DNA of 64,000 bases from Amycolatopsis sp. CA-230715 (GTDB lineage: Bacteria > Actinomycetota > Actinomycetes > Mycobacteriales > Pseudonocardiaceae): the NCBI RefSeq assembly GCF_018736145.1, contig NZ_CP059997.1, positions 9,547,501 through 9,611,500 on the forward strand. The letters run 5' to 3'. Positions 16,340 to 24,823 of the stretch are shown one piece after another (the stretch's first letter is position 1; each line of letters opens with the position of its first letter). The notes beneath the pieces are model-generated. The model searched no databases and was not told the DNA's origin. It was given only the letters and a program-made list of their open reading frames with translations. Position numbers and translations under genes: made by a program.

Positions 16340-18025
16340 TTCGCGGAAGAGCGCGTAACCCGTGCCTTCCGCGGTGTCGAGCACGCGGGAGCGGCGGTAG
16401 TACTGGCTCAGGTCGAGATCCACGCCGACACCGTGAACCTCGACCGCGCCGCCCTGTTCTTGGCCGAGCACGACCTCCTTGAGGTGGTTGCCGAGGTAGT
16501 CCCGGTCGTTCACCAGATCCGTGGCGCTGTCCATGGGACTTCCGTCCGACACCACGAAAAGCAGACGCCTCGCGTAGTCGCCGTCGACAGCGCGGCGGCA
16601 CGCCCAGCTCACGGCTTCGCCGTCGATGCCTTCCCGGAACAGGTCCGGTTTGAGCAGTGCGGCGATGCCCCGCTTCGCCCGTCGCCACGGCGTGGCCGCG
16701 TCCTTGAACACCAGGTGCCGCCGCTCGTTCAACCGGCCGGGGTGGGCGGGCCGCCCGGCCCGCAGCCAGTCCCGCTTCGCGCGGCCGCCGTGCCAGGCGC
16801 CGGTGGTGAAACCCAGGACTTCGCAGTGCGCGCCCGCCATTTCCAGTGCGCGCGCGAAGATGTCCGTCAGCATCGCGATCGACTCGCCGTGCTCCCGCAT
16901 CGAACCGGAGCAGTCGATCAGGAAGGTCACCAGCGCGTCGGCGACCGGTTCGGTCCGCTCGGTGCGGAACAGCCGCCGTTCCCCTGGCGACGTGATCAGC
17001 CGCGCGAGCGCGCGACCGTCCACATAGCCCTCCTCCTTGCCACCGTCCCAGCCGTCGCGAACGGGTTCGGCCAGCACCGCGCGGAGTTCTCGGGCGAGCC
17101 TGGCGAGGTTCACCCCCTGCCTGGCCACGCGCCGGTCGAGGCGCTCGCGGTAGTCGGCCAGCAGCGCCGGGCGCACCGCCGTCGTCGCGGCGACCTCCGT
17201 GTCGTAGACCGTGGTGAAGACCCGGTAGCCGCCCGCCGCTTCGGCGAGCACCGGGCTGTGCCCCGGCGCGGCGGCGCTGCGCGGTTCGTCGCCGTCGTCG
17301 TCGAAGTCCATCAGCAGCGCGAAATACGGCCGGTACTTCGGCTCCTCGTCGCGCGCGTCTTCGTCCTCGTCGCTGGAGGCCGCGGTCAGCATGGCGCCCA
17401 CCGCGTGCGCGATCGCCAGCGCGTGCACCGCGTACGCGGCCTGATCGCCGCGGTGCCGTCGAAGCCCGGCGAGATCGTGCCCGAGCACCGGCGCGATCGC
17501 GGCGCGGGTCGCCTCGATCAGGTCGTCGGCTTCCTCGACGACCGGCTGGGCGGTCACCCTCGCCCGGCAGATCTGCGCGACCGTGCAGATCAGCAGCCCC
17601 CGCGCGGTGTCGGCGAGCCCGGACACGACGAATTCCCGCGTCCACTCCTCGAAGCGGTGCCGCAGGTTCGCCGCGACTCCCGGCATCTCCTCCGGTGCAG
17701 CCGCCTCGACGCGGAACTGTTCCAGCAGCTCGAAAACGAGGCGCTCCACCGTCCCGTTAGGACTGAGCCGGGCGTGGAGCGCGGCGTCGGATCCGGTCAG
17801 CCGCAACGCCATCCCGTCGGCAGCGCCGCGGAACGAGCCGAAGTCCGCGGTCTCGGGCGGGTAGAGCTGCGGCGCGCGCACGGGCACCGGCCGACGACCG
17901 CGGTACGGGCGCGCCCCGCGGAAGTGCAGCGCCGGTTCGTTCCCGAGCGCCCGGATCGCGGCGGCGCACAGCTCTTCGACGTGGTGGCGCCGCCGGGTTT
18001 CCGCCTGGCGCGCTGCCGCGGTCAT
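16316..18025 (-). CDS. cobT: CobT-like subunit with vWA domain
   Basis: A 569-residue protein. The N-terminal CobT region runs to about residue 220, an acidic stretch (SDEDEDARDEEP) follows, and a C-terminal von Willebrand A domain carries the metal-site motif LIDCSGSM and VSDGSPMD. CobT with the AAA+ protein CobS powers Co2+ insertion by CobN in aerobic cobalamin synthesis. No cobN or other cob gene is in the window, so it may serve another metal-enzyme or a remodelling role. It is co-translated with the CobS-like gene (ATGA). Confidence 0.82.
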   Translation of the reverse strand: MTAAARQAETRRRHHVEELCAAAIRALGNEPALHFRGARPYRGRRPVPVRAPQLYPPETADFGSFRGAADGMALRLTGSDAALHARLSPNGTVERLVFELLEQFRVEAAAPEEMPGVAANLRHRFEEWTREFVVSGLADTARGLLICTVAQICRARVTAQPVVEEADDLIEATRAAIAPVLGHDLAGLRRHRGDQAAYAVHALAIAHAVGAMLTAASSDEDEDARDEEPKYRPYFALLMDFDDDGDEPRSAAAPGHSPVLAEAAGGYRVFTTVYDTEVAATTAVRPALLADYRERLDRRVARQGVNLARLARELRAVLAEPVRDGWDGGKEEGYVDGRALARLITSPGERRLFRTERTEPVADALVTFLIDCSGSMREHGESIAMLTDIFARALEMAGAHCEVLGFTTGAWHGGRAKRDWLRAGRPAHPGRLNERRHLVFKDAATPWRRAKRGIAALLKPDLFREGIDGEAVSWACRRAVDGDYARRLLFVVSDGSPMDSATDLVNDRDYLGNHLKEVVLGQEQGGAVEVHGVGVDLDLSQYYRRSRVLDTAEGTGYALFRELLALIRQ

Positions 18026-18975
18026 GCCGTCGCCGCGAGCCGGTACGACTCGTCCAGCTCGCTGCCGAAGCAGCGCTGGAAGTACTCGGCGACGGTCTCG
18101 CGCTCCGCCTCGTCGCACTTGTTGACGAAGGTGAGCCGGAAGGCCAGCGCGGGATCGCGGAAGATCTCCACGTTCTCCGCCCAGCCGATCACCGTGCGCG
18201 GAGACATCAGCGTGGACAGGTCACCCGCCCGGAACCCCTTCCTGGTCAGGTCGGCGACGGCGACCATGGACGCCACCAGCGCGCGGCCCGCCTCGTCAGC
18301 GAGGCCGGGGACCCTGCTCAGCACGATGGCGATTTCCTCGGCGGCGGGCAGGTAGTTCAGCGACGCCACGATCGACCACCGATCGATCTGCGCGTGGTTG
18401 AGGCGCTGCGCGCCGTGGTAGAGCCCGTTGAGGTTGCCGAGGCCGACCGTGTTGGCGGTGGCGAAGAGCCGGAACCCCGGATGCGGTGTCAGCACCCGGT
18501 TCTGGTCCAGCAGCGTGAACTTGCCGTCGCGTTCGAGCAGCCGCTGGATGACGAACATGACGTCGGGGCGGCCCGCGTCGTACTCGTCCAGGATCAGCGC
18601 CACCGGCCGTTGCAGCGCCCACGGCAGAACGCCTTCCTGGAATTCCGTGACCTGCTTGCCTTCGCGCAGCACCACGGCGTCCTTGCCGACGAGGTCCAGC
18701 CTGCTGAGGTGCCCGTCGAGGTTGACCCGCACGCACGGCCAGTTGAGCCGCGCCGCCACCTGCTCGATGTGGGTGGACTTCCCGGTGCCGTGCAGGCCCT
18801 GCACGAGCACTCGCCGGTCGTGGCTGAACCCGGCCAGGATCGCCAGCGTCACGTCGGGGTTGAAGCGGTAGGCCTCGTCGATGTCCGGCACGTGCTCACC
18901 GCGCTCGCGGAACCCTTCGACGACGAGCGGTGAGTCGATGCCGAACACATCGCGCACGCGGAATGGGTGTCGCAT
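18022..18975 (-). CDS. cobS: CobS-like AAA+ ATPase (MoxR group)
   Basis: A 317-residue ATPase with Walker A GLHGTGKST (60-68), Walker B ALILDEYD and sensor segment FATANTVGLG. It matches CobS of the aerobic cobaltochelatase in length and in the FVNKCDEAER-YFQRCFG C-terminal segment. It works as an oligomeric ring with the downstream CobT-like vWA protein. The start at ATG 18975 lies 11 nt after the IclR gene, so IclR-CobS-CobT form one operon divergent from xsc. Confidence 0.85.
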   Translation of the reverse strand: MRHPFRVRDVFGIDSPLVVEGFRERGEHVPDIDEAYRFNPDVTLAILAGFSHDRRVLVQGLHGTGKSTHIEQVAARLNWPCVRVNLDGHLSRLDLVGKDAVVLREGKQVTEFQEGVLPWALQRPVALILDEYDAGRPDVMFVIQRLLERDGKFTLLDQNRVLTPHPGFRLFATANTVGLGNLNGLYHGAQRLNHAQIDRWSIVASLNYLPAAEEIAIVLSRVPGLADEAGRALVASMVAVADLTRKGFRAGDLSTLMSPRTVIGWAENVEIFRDPALAFRLTFVNKCDEAERETVAEYFQRCFGSELDESYRLAATA

Positions 18976-18986
18976 CGAACGTCCCT

Positions 18987-19808
18987 TCAGGAAGACATGC
19001 TGTCGGTGGTCTCCGGCGCGCCCTCGGCGTCGACCTTGCTGATCATCTCCGCCGCGCGCTGCAGCGCGGGCAGCGTCTGGAGCGCCTTGTCCGCGGTGAG
19101 CCGCATGACCGGCGCCTGCACCGCCACGCACAGGTTCGACCGCCCGCCGGAGGCGTTCGGGACGAGCACCGCGACGCACACCAGGCCGGGCAGGTACTCC
19201 TCGTCGTCGAGGGCGAACCCGTCGCGGCGGATCCGGCCGAACTCGTCTTCGAGCGCGTCGAGTTCAGTCACCGTCTTCGGCGTGTACCGCTTGAGCGGCG
19301 CGTGCGCCAGCAGCTTGCGGCGCTGGGCGGGGCTCATCTGCGACAGGATCATCTTGCCGCTGGCCGAGCTGTGGATCGGCACGCGCGAACCGGGCCGCAG
19401 GTAGAAGCGCAGCGGCTCGGGCGTCTCCACGCGGTCCAGGTACACGACCTCGTTGCCGGACAACGTGGTCACGTTGCAGCTCTCCCCCAGCTCGTCGACG
19501 AGGTGCCGCAGCACCGCGTGCCGCGCGCCGTGGTGGGTGGCGTTGAGCAACAGGTTTTCGGCCAGCCGCCGCAGCCGCAGCCCGGTGCCGTAGTGGCGGC
19601 CGTCGGACTGGCGGATGAGCAGCCCGGCGCCTTCCAGCTGCTGCAGCATCCGGTGCAGCGTCGGTTTCGGCAGGCCGGTCTCCTCGACCAGGCCCTGCAG
19701 GCTCACCAGCTGGTCCTTGGCCGCGATCAGCTCGAGCAGCGAAAACAGCCGCATGGTCGGCGTGTCCCCGTTGACGCCCGCGGGATCCGGCTCGCGAATC
19801 AACTCCAT
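18987..19808 (-). CDS. IclR family regulator, divergent from xsc
   Basis: About 273 residues: winged HTH at 20-80 (LVEETGLPKPTLHRMLQQLE) and IclR effector domain at 95-260. The segment LPGLVCVAVLVPNASGG and the SSASGKM motif are typical of the family. IclR proteins sense small acids; the divergent position 145 nt from xsc makes sulfoacetaldehyde or acetyl-phosphate metabolism the likely target. The start is set at ATG 19808; an in-frame start at 19826 is possible. Confidence 0.88.
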   Translation of the reverse strand: MELIREPDPAGVNGDTPTMRLFSLLELIAAKDQLVSLQGLVEETGLPKPTLHRMLQQLEGAGLLIRQSDGRHYGTGLRLRRLAENLLLNATHHGARHAVLRHLVDELGESCNVTTLSGNEVVYLDRVETPEPLRFYLRPGSRVPIHSSASGKMILSQMSPAQRRKLLAHAPLKRYTPKTVTELDALEDEFGRIRRDGFALDDEEYLPGLVCVAVLVPNASGGRSNLCVAVQAPVMRLTADKALQTLPALQRAAEMISKVDAEGAPETTDSMSS

Positions 19809-19854
19809 GGTTCCGAAAAGTAGCACACAGCGTCTCGTTTTTCATATCTACGCG

Positions 19855-19884
19855 TTGACTCGGCTCCTCCCAGCGCTCTACAGT
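19855..19884 (+). promoter_or_regulatory. Predicted xsc promoter
   Basis: TTGACT (19855-19860) and TACAGT (19879-19884) are separated by 18 nt and lie about 70 nt before the xsc start. This is the only good sigma-70-like pair I see in the IclR/xsc intergenic region. The short AT-rich patch before it (19838-19849) could be part of an IclR operator. Confidence 0.5.
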
Positions 19885-19953
19885 CGGCTCGATCTCGATA
19901 TCCGGATCGTCACGTACCGCTTTTCGCGGTCCGTCCCAGCGAAGGAGTGGAAA

Positions 19954-21762
19954 ATGAGCGAGCAGACGCCGGACACCGGCCGCGTCGTGGCGAGCGGCCC
20001 GCAGAAGATGACCCCGTCGGAAGCCTTCGTGGAGACGATGGTCGCCAACGGCGTCACCGACATCTTCGGCATCATGGGGTCGGCGTTCATGGACGCGATG
20101 GACATCTTCGCCCCGGCGGGCATCCGCCTGATCCCGGTCGTGCACGAGCAGGGCGCCGGGCACATGGCCGACGGCTACGCGCGCGTCAGCGGCCGCCACG
20201 GCGTCGTCATCGGGCAGAACGGCCCCGGTATCAGCAACTGCGTCACCGCGATCGCGGCGGCCTTCTGGGCGCACAGCCCGGTGGTGATCGTGACCCCGGA
20301 GACCGGCACCATGGGCCAGGGCCTCGGCGGTTTCCAGGAGGCCGACCAGCTCCCGATGTTCCGCGAGTTCACCAAGTACCAGGGCCACGTCAACAACCCG
20401 AAGCGGATGGCGGAGTTCACCGGCAGGGTGTTCGACCGCGCGATGTCGGAGATCGGCCCGACGCAGCTGAACATCCCGCGCGACTACTTCTACGGCGAGA
20501 TCACCGCCGAAATCCCCCAGCCGCAGCGGCTCGACCGCGGCGCCGGTGGCGACCGCAGCCTGGACGAGGCAGCCGCGCTGCTGGCGAAGGCGGAGTTCCC
20601 GGTGATCATCTCGGGTGGCGGCGTGGTGATGGCCGACGGCGTCGAGGAGTGCAAGGCGCTCGCCGAACGGCTCGGCGCGCCGGTCGTCAACAGCTACCTG
20701 CACAACGACTCCTTCCCGGCGAGCCACCCGCAGTGGTGCGGCCCGCTCGGGTACCAGGGCTCGAAGGCCGCCATGAAGCTCATCGCGAAGGCCGACGTCG
20801 TGGTCGCGCTCGGCTCGCGCCTCGGCCCGTTCGGCACGCTCCCCCAGCACGGCATGGACTACTGGCCGAAGGACGCGAAGATCATCCAGATCGACGCGGA
20901 CCACAAGATGCTGGGACTGGTCAAGAAGATCACCGTCGGGATCTGCGGTGACGCCAAGGCGAGCGCCGCCGCGCTCGTCGAGCGGCTCGCCGGGAAGACC
21001 CTCGCCTGCGACGCCACCACCGAGGCCCGCGCGGCCGACATCAAGTCCGAAAAGGACGCTTGGGAAGCCGAGCTGGACGCCTGGACGCACGAGACCGACC
21101 CGTTCAGCCTCGACATGATCGAAGAGCAGGCGAACGAGGAAGGCAACTGGCTGCACCCGAGGGAAGTGTTGCGGGAGCTGGAAAAGGCGATGCCGGAGCA
21201 CGTCATGGTGTCCACCGACATCGGCAACATCAACTCGGTCGCGAACAGCTACCTGCGTTTCGAGGAGCCGCGTTCGTTCTTCGCGCCGATGAGCTTCGGC
21301 AACTGCGGTTACGCGCTGCCGACCATCATCGGCGCCAAGACCGCGGCGCCGGAGCGCCCCGCGGTGGCCTACGCGGGCGACGGCGCGTGGGGCATGAGCA
21401 TGGGCGAGATCATGACCGCGGTCCGCCACGACATCCCGGTGACCGCGGTGGTGTTCCACAACCGCCAGTGGGGCGCGGAAAAGAAGAACCAGGTGGACTT
21501 CTACAACCGCCGCTTCGTCGCGGGCGAGCTGGAGAGCGAGAGCTTCGCCGGTATCGCGCAGGCGATGGGCGCCGAAGGCATCGTCGTGGAGAAGCTGGAC
21601 GAAGTCGGCCCTGCGCTGAAGCGGGCCGTCGACGCCCAGATGAACGAGGGCAAGACCACCGTCATCGAGATCATGTGCACCCGCGAGCTCGGCGACCCGT
21701 TCCGCCGCGACGCGCTGTCGAAGCCGGTGCGGTTCCTGGAAAAGTACCGCGACTACGTCTGA
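19954..21762 (+). CDS. xsc: Sulfoacetaldehyde acetyltransferase
   Basis: A 602-residue thiamine diphosphate enzyme that converts sulfoacetaldehyde plus phosphate to acetyl phosphate and sulfite. It has the three-domain ThDP fold: pyrimidine-binding domain with the catalytic Glu in VVHEQGAGHMADGYAR, a central domain, and a pyrophosphate-binding domain with GDGAWGMSMGEI. Xsc-like blocks include GIMGSAFMDAMD and NRQWGAEKKNQVDFY. The start ATG 19954 follows GAAGGAG by 6 nt. No pta gene is nearby, so acetyl phosphate must be used by enzymes encoded elsewhere. Confidence 0.95.
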   Translation: MSEQTPDTGRVVASGPQKMTPSEAFVETMVANGVTDIFGIMGSAFMDAMDIFAPAGIRLIPVVHEQGAGHMADGYARVSGRHGVVIGQNGPGISNCVTAIAAAFWAHSPVVIVTPETGTMGQGLGGFQEADQLPMFREFTKYQGHVNNPKRMAEFTGRVFDRAMSEIGPTQLNIPRDYFYGEITAEIPQPQRLDRGAGGDRSLDEAAALLAKAEFPVIISGGGVVMADGVEECKALAERLGAPVVNSYLHNDSFPASHPQWCGPLGYQGSKAAMKLIAKADVVVALGSRLGPFGTLPQHGMDYWPKDAKIIQIDADHKMLGLVKKITVGICGDAKASAAALVERLAGKTLACDATTEARAADIKSEKDAWEAELDAWTHETDPFSLDMIEEQANEEGNWLHPREVLRELEKAMPEHVMVSTDIGNINSVANSYLRFEEPRSFFAPMSFGNCGYALPTIIGAKTAAPERPAVAYAGDGAWGMSMGEIMTAVRHDIPVTAVVFHNRQWGAEKKNQVDFYNRRFVAGELESESFAGIAQAMGAEGIVVEKLDEVGPALKRAVDAQMNEGKTTVIEIMCTRELGDPFRRDALSKPVRFLEKYRDYV

Positions 21763-21771
21763 TCCGAAGAA

Positions 21772-21990
21772 GTCCCCGAAGGCCACCTTCAGGGCGTCTA
21801 GCCCGCTTTTTCCCACCCTCGCGAGTACGCGGGCCCGGCTGCCGATGCCCCGAAGGTGGCCTTCGGGGCGCTCAGGTCCCCAAAAGCCACCTTCGGGGCA
21901 TCGCGAGGGCAGGGCCACCCGCCGTGGTGGGCTTCCGCGTGCCCGGAAGGTGACATTCGGGGAATCCAGCGCCCCGAACGTCACTTCGGG
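21772..21990. repeat. Second cluster of GC-rich palindromic repeats
   Basis: Downstream of xsc, in a 320-nt gap, the same unit as at 6961-7270 occurs about five times (CCCCGAAGGTGGCCTTCGGGG and variants). The flanking DNA is also similar between the clusters, including the identical 20-mer at 21837-21856 and 7131-7150. The clusters therefore look like copies of one composite element and not like independent terminators. Confidence 0.85.
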
Positions 21991-22038
21991 TCAGGAGGCG
22001 GGCCCGCAAGCACGCGCAGGAATCTTCCGGCACAGATG

Positions 22039-22072
22039 GAAGGAGCCCGGCCCGCGAGGGCCGGGCTCCTTC
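22039..22072. terminator. Bidirectional terminator hairpin between xsc and ald
   Basis: A perfect 15-bp inverted repeat GAAGGAGCCCGGCCC with the 4-nt loop GCGA lies between the convergent xsc and ald genes. There is no long T run, as is usual in high-GC actinomycetes. Confidence 0.75.
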
Positions 22073-22082
22073 GTGCGTCCGC

Positions 22083-23204
22083 CTAACCGATCCCGAGCGC
22101 GTCCTCCACGGACACCGTGTCGATCCCGTGCGCCGCACCGACGGGCGCGTAGGTCACCGCGCCACCGACGGTATTCACGCCGAGCCGCAGCGCCGCATTG
22201 TCCGCGGCCGCCTTCGCGACGCCCTTGTCCGCGATTTCCAGCGCGTACGGCAGCGTCACGTTGGTCAGCGCGTGGGTCGAGGTGTTGGGCACCGAGCCGG
22301 GCATGTTGGCCACGCAGTAGAAGACCGAGCCGTGCACGCGGTAGGTCGGGTCCGCGTGCGTGGTCGCGCGCGTGTCTTCGAAGCAGCCGCCCTGGTCCAC
22401 GGCGATGTCGACGAGCACGCTGCCCGGCTTCATCCGCGACACCAACTCGTTGGAGACGATCTTCGGCGCCTTCGCGCCCGGCACGAGCACCGCGCCGATC
22501 ACGAGATCCGCTTGCCGCACTTCGCGTTCGATCGAGTAGGCGTTGGCCGCCATCGTCCTGATCCGGCCCTGGTACATCCGGTCCGCGGCGCGCAGCTTGT
22601 CCACGTTCTTGTCGAACAGCACGATGTCGCCCCAGGTCCCGGCCGCGACGGCGACCGCGTTCATCCCGGACACCCCGGCGCCGATCACCACCACGCGCGC
22701 GGGCGCGACCCCGGAGACGCCGCCGAGCAGCACGCCCCTGCCGCCCGCCATCCTGGTCAGGCACTGCGCGCCGACCTGCGGGGCCAACCGCCCGGCAACC
22801 TCGCTCATCGGGAACAGCAGCGGCAGCGACCCGTCGGGCAGCTGCACGGTTTCGTAGGCGACGGCCGTCGTTCCCGCGTCCACCAACGCCTTCGTGCACT
22901 GCTCGCTCGCGGCGAGGTGCAGGTAGGTGAACAGCACGAGATCGCGGCGGAGCCGGTGGTACTCCTCGGCGATCGGCTCCTTCACCTTCAGCACCATCTC
23001 GGCGGCCTCCCACACCGCGTCGGCGCCGTCGAGCACCTTGGCCCCGGCGCTCAGGTAGTCGTCGTCGGTGATCGACGAACCCTCGCCTGCGGCGCGCTCC
23101 ACGAACACCTCGTGGCCGGCGGCCACCAGTTCGTGGACACCCGCTGGCGTGGCCGCCACGCGGTATTCGTGGTTCTTCACTTCCTTCGGTACACCGATCC
23201 TCAT
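22083..23204 (-). CDS. ald: Alanine dehydrogenase
   Basis: A 373-residue NAD-dependent enzyme that oxidises L-alanine to pyruvate and ammonium. It begins MRIGVPKE-KNHEYRVA, has the Rossmann motif VIGAGVSGMNA in the middle and the catalytic region with HLAASE and VDQGGCFE. ATG 23204 has GGAGG upstream; an upstream ATG at 23234 is less likely. It is divergent from tpa. Tpa uses pyruvate as amino acceptor and makes alanine, so Ald closes the cycle and releases the taurine nitrogen as ammonium. Confidence 0.95.
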   Translation of the reverse strand: MRIGVPKEVKNHEYRVAATPAGVHELVAAGHEVFVERAAGEGSSITDDDYLSAGAKVLDGADAVWEAAEMVLKVKEPIAEEYHRLRRDLVLFTYLHLAASEQCTKALVDAGTTAVAYETVQLPDGSLPLLFPMSEVAGRLAPQVGAQCLTRMAGGRGVLLGGVSGVAPARVVVIGAGVSGMNAVAVAAGTWGDIVLFDKNVDKLRAADRMYQGRIRTMAANAYSIEREVRQADLVIGAVLVPGAKAPKIVSNELVSRMKPGSVLVDIAVDQGGCFEDTRATTHADPTYRVHGSVFYCVANMPGSVPNTSTHALTNVTLPYALEIADKGVAKAAADNAALRLGVNTVGGAVTYAPVGAAHGIDTVSVEDALGIG

Positions 23205-23251
23205 GTGGCACCTCCGTTTTCGTGCGGTCGACACCGAAGGGTCACCCAGCG

Positions 23252-23340
23252 CACTGGCCCGCCAGAAGGTCCAGAAACGCGCGCGTCACCGGGTCCAGCC
23301 TGGTCCCGTCGAACGGCGCCTTTCTGGCTCTGGGCCAGTG
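23252..23340. promoter_or_regulatory. Inverted repeat in the ald/tpa promoter region
   Basis: The 192-nt gap between the divergent ald and tpa starts contains CACTGGCCC (23252-23260) followed by CCAGAAA (23271-23277), and an inverted copy TTTCTGG (23321-23327) followed by GGGCCAGTG (23332-23340). Each arm combines the same two words in the same order. A dimeric regulator site is likely, but no factor is assigned. Confidence 0.45.
23268..23298 (-). promoter_or_regulatory. CTGGACC direct repeats, possible TauR-like operator
   Basis: On the minus strand CTGGACC occurs at 23298-23292 and again at 23274-23268, exactly 24 nt apart. TauR, a MocR regulator of Rhodobacter capsulatus, is reported to bind direct repeats with the core CTGGAC upstream of tpa. 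The same word with the same period occurs before the permease gene (26807-26837). Confidence 0.45.
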
Positions 23341-23396
23341 CCAGTGATGTTGCGATGGTCGACTCACCCTTACCCGCTCACGAAGGAGGTCGCCCC

Positions 23397-24761
23397 GTGG
23401 AAATCGAGGAATTGCGCGCGAAGGCGCGCAGGCACCTTGGTCCCCACTTCACCCGCAAAGAAGCCTGGGCGAGCCCGTTCCCGGTCTTCGTCCGCGGCGA
23501 GGGGAGCTACCTGTACGACACCGAAGGCCAACGCCACCTCGACGGCCTCGCCGGGTTGTTCTGCGTGAACATGGGCCACGGCCGCGCGGACATCGCCAAG
23601 GCGGCGAGCGAGCAGGTCGGCACCCTCGCCTACGCGACCAACTGGGGGTCGGGCCACCTGCCCGCGATCGAGGCCGCGTCCCTCATCGCGGAACTGGCGC
23701 CGGGCGACCTCGGCACCACGTTCTTCGTCAACTCCGGTTCGGAGGCCGTGGAAACCGCGGTGAAGTTCGCGCGCCAGTACCACCGCAGCCAGGGCGCGCC
23801 GGAGCGCACGAAGATCATCAGCCGCCACATGGCCTACCACGGAACGACGCTCGGCGCGCTTTCGGTCACCGCGCTGCCGAAGATCAAGGACCCGTTCGGC
23901 CCGCTGCTGCCCGGTGTCCGGCACGTCCCGAACACACTCGGCCTCATCGGCGACTGCGGTCCCGCGTCCGAATTGGACTGCGTCAAGGCGATCGAAGCGG
24001 TGATCCTCGAAGAGGGACCGGAAACCATCGCCGCGCTCTTCGCGGAACCGGTGCAGAACGGGCGCGGCGCGCTCGTCCCGCCGGACGGCTACTGGCCCGC
24101 GCTGCGCGCCCTGTGCGACAAGTACGGGATCCTGCTCGTGTCCGACGAGGTCATCTGCTCGTTCGGGCGGCTCGGCCACTGGTTCGGCCACGGGCTCACC
24201 GGCGTCGTCCCGGACCTGATCACCTTCGCCAAGGGCTCGACCTCCGGGTACGCCCCGCTCGGCGGGATGATCGCGCGAGAGAAACTGGTGACCGAGCTGT
24301 TCGACTCCCCCAACGGCGGCACGTTCACCCACGGCGCGACGTGGGGCGGACACCCGGTGGCCACCGCGGTCGCGGTCGCGAACCTCACCGCCATGCGGGA
24401 CGAGAAGGTCCCCGAGCACGTGCTGTCCGAGGGCCCGAAGCTGTTCTCCGCGCTCGAATCCCTCAAGGACGCGCACCGGTGCGTCAAGGACGTGCGGGGC
24501 ACCGGGTTCTTCTACGCGATCGAGCTGATGGCCGACCGGAACTCCGGCCGCGAGCTCACCGACGCCGAGTCGGTGCGCGTCCTGCGCGAGGTGCTGCCGG
24601 AGGCGTTCCGGCGCACCAAGGTGATCCTGCGCGGGGACGACCGCGGCGCCACCATGCTGATGATCTCGCCGCCGCTCGTCGCCGACTCCGACGTCCTTTC
24701 CGAACTGCTGCACGGAGTCGACGCGATGCTCACCGACGTCGAAAAGGCGATCCAGCCCTGA
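23397..24761 (+). CDS. tpa: Taurine:pyruvate aminotransferase
   Basis: A 454-residue class III PLP transaminase that converts taurine plus pyruvate to sulfoacetaldehyde plus alanine. Key segments are VNSGSEAVETAVKFAR, RHMAYHGTTLGA, LLVSDEVICSFGRLG and the PLP lysine in ITFAKGSTSGYAPLGG. Class III enzymes cannot be assigned to taurine from motifs alone; the neighbours xsc and ald make Tpa the best call. GTG 23397 is chosen for AGGAGG (23384-23389) 7 nt upstream; ATG 23355 is the alternative. Confidence 0.9.
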   Translation: MEIEELRAKARRHLGPHFTRKEAWASPFPVFVRGEGSYLYDTEGQRHLDGLAGLFCVNMGHGRADIAKAASEQVGTLAYATNWGSGHLPAIEAASLIAELAPGDLGTTFFVNSGSEAVETAVKFARQYHRSQGAPERTKIISRHMAYHGTTLGALSVTALPKIKDPFGPLLPGVRHVPNTLGLIGDCGPASELDCVKAIEAVILEEGPETIAALFAEPVQNGRGALVPPDGYWPALRALCDKYGILLVSDEVICSFGRLGHWFGHGLTGVVPDLITFAKGSTSGYAPLGGMIAREKLVTELFDSPNGGTFTHGATWGGHPVATAVAVANLTAMRDEKVPEHVLSEGPKLFSALESLKDAHRCVKDVRGTGFFYAIELMADRNSGRELTDAESVRVLREVLPEAFRRTKVILRGDDRGATMLMISPPLVADSDVLSELLHGVDAMLTDVEKAIQP

Positions 24762-24776
24762 TCCCCCGCAACGGGA

Positions 24777-24808
24777 AAGGCCGCGATGCCCACGGGCATC
24801 GCGGCCTT
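24777..24808. terminator. Terminator hairpin after tpa
   Basis: A perfect 14-bp stem AAGGCCGCGATGCC with loop CACG lies between the convergent tpa and YeiH-like genes and can serve both strands. Confidence 0.75.
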
Positions 24809-24823
24809 CGCGCGCGTCCTGGC

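Noticed and set aside
19264..21984. Open frame of about 900 codons antisense to xsc
   Set aside because: Composition is typical of antisense shadow, and xsc is certain.
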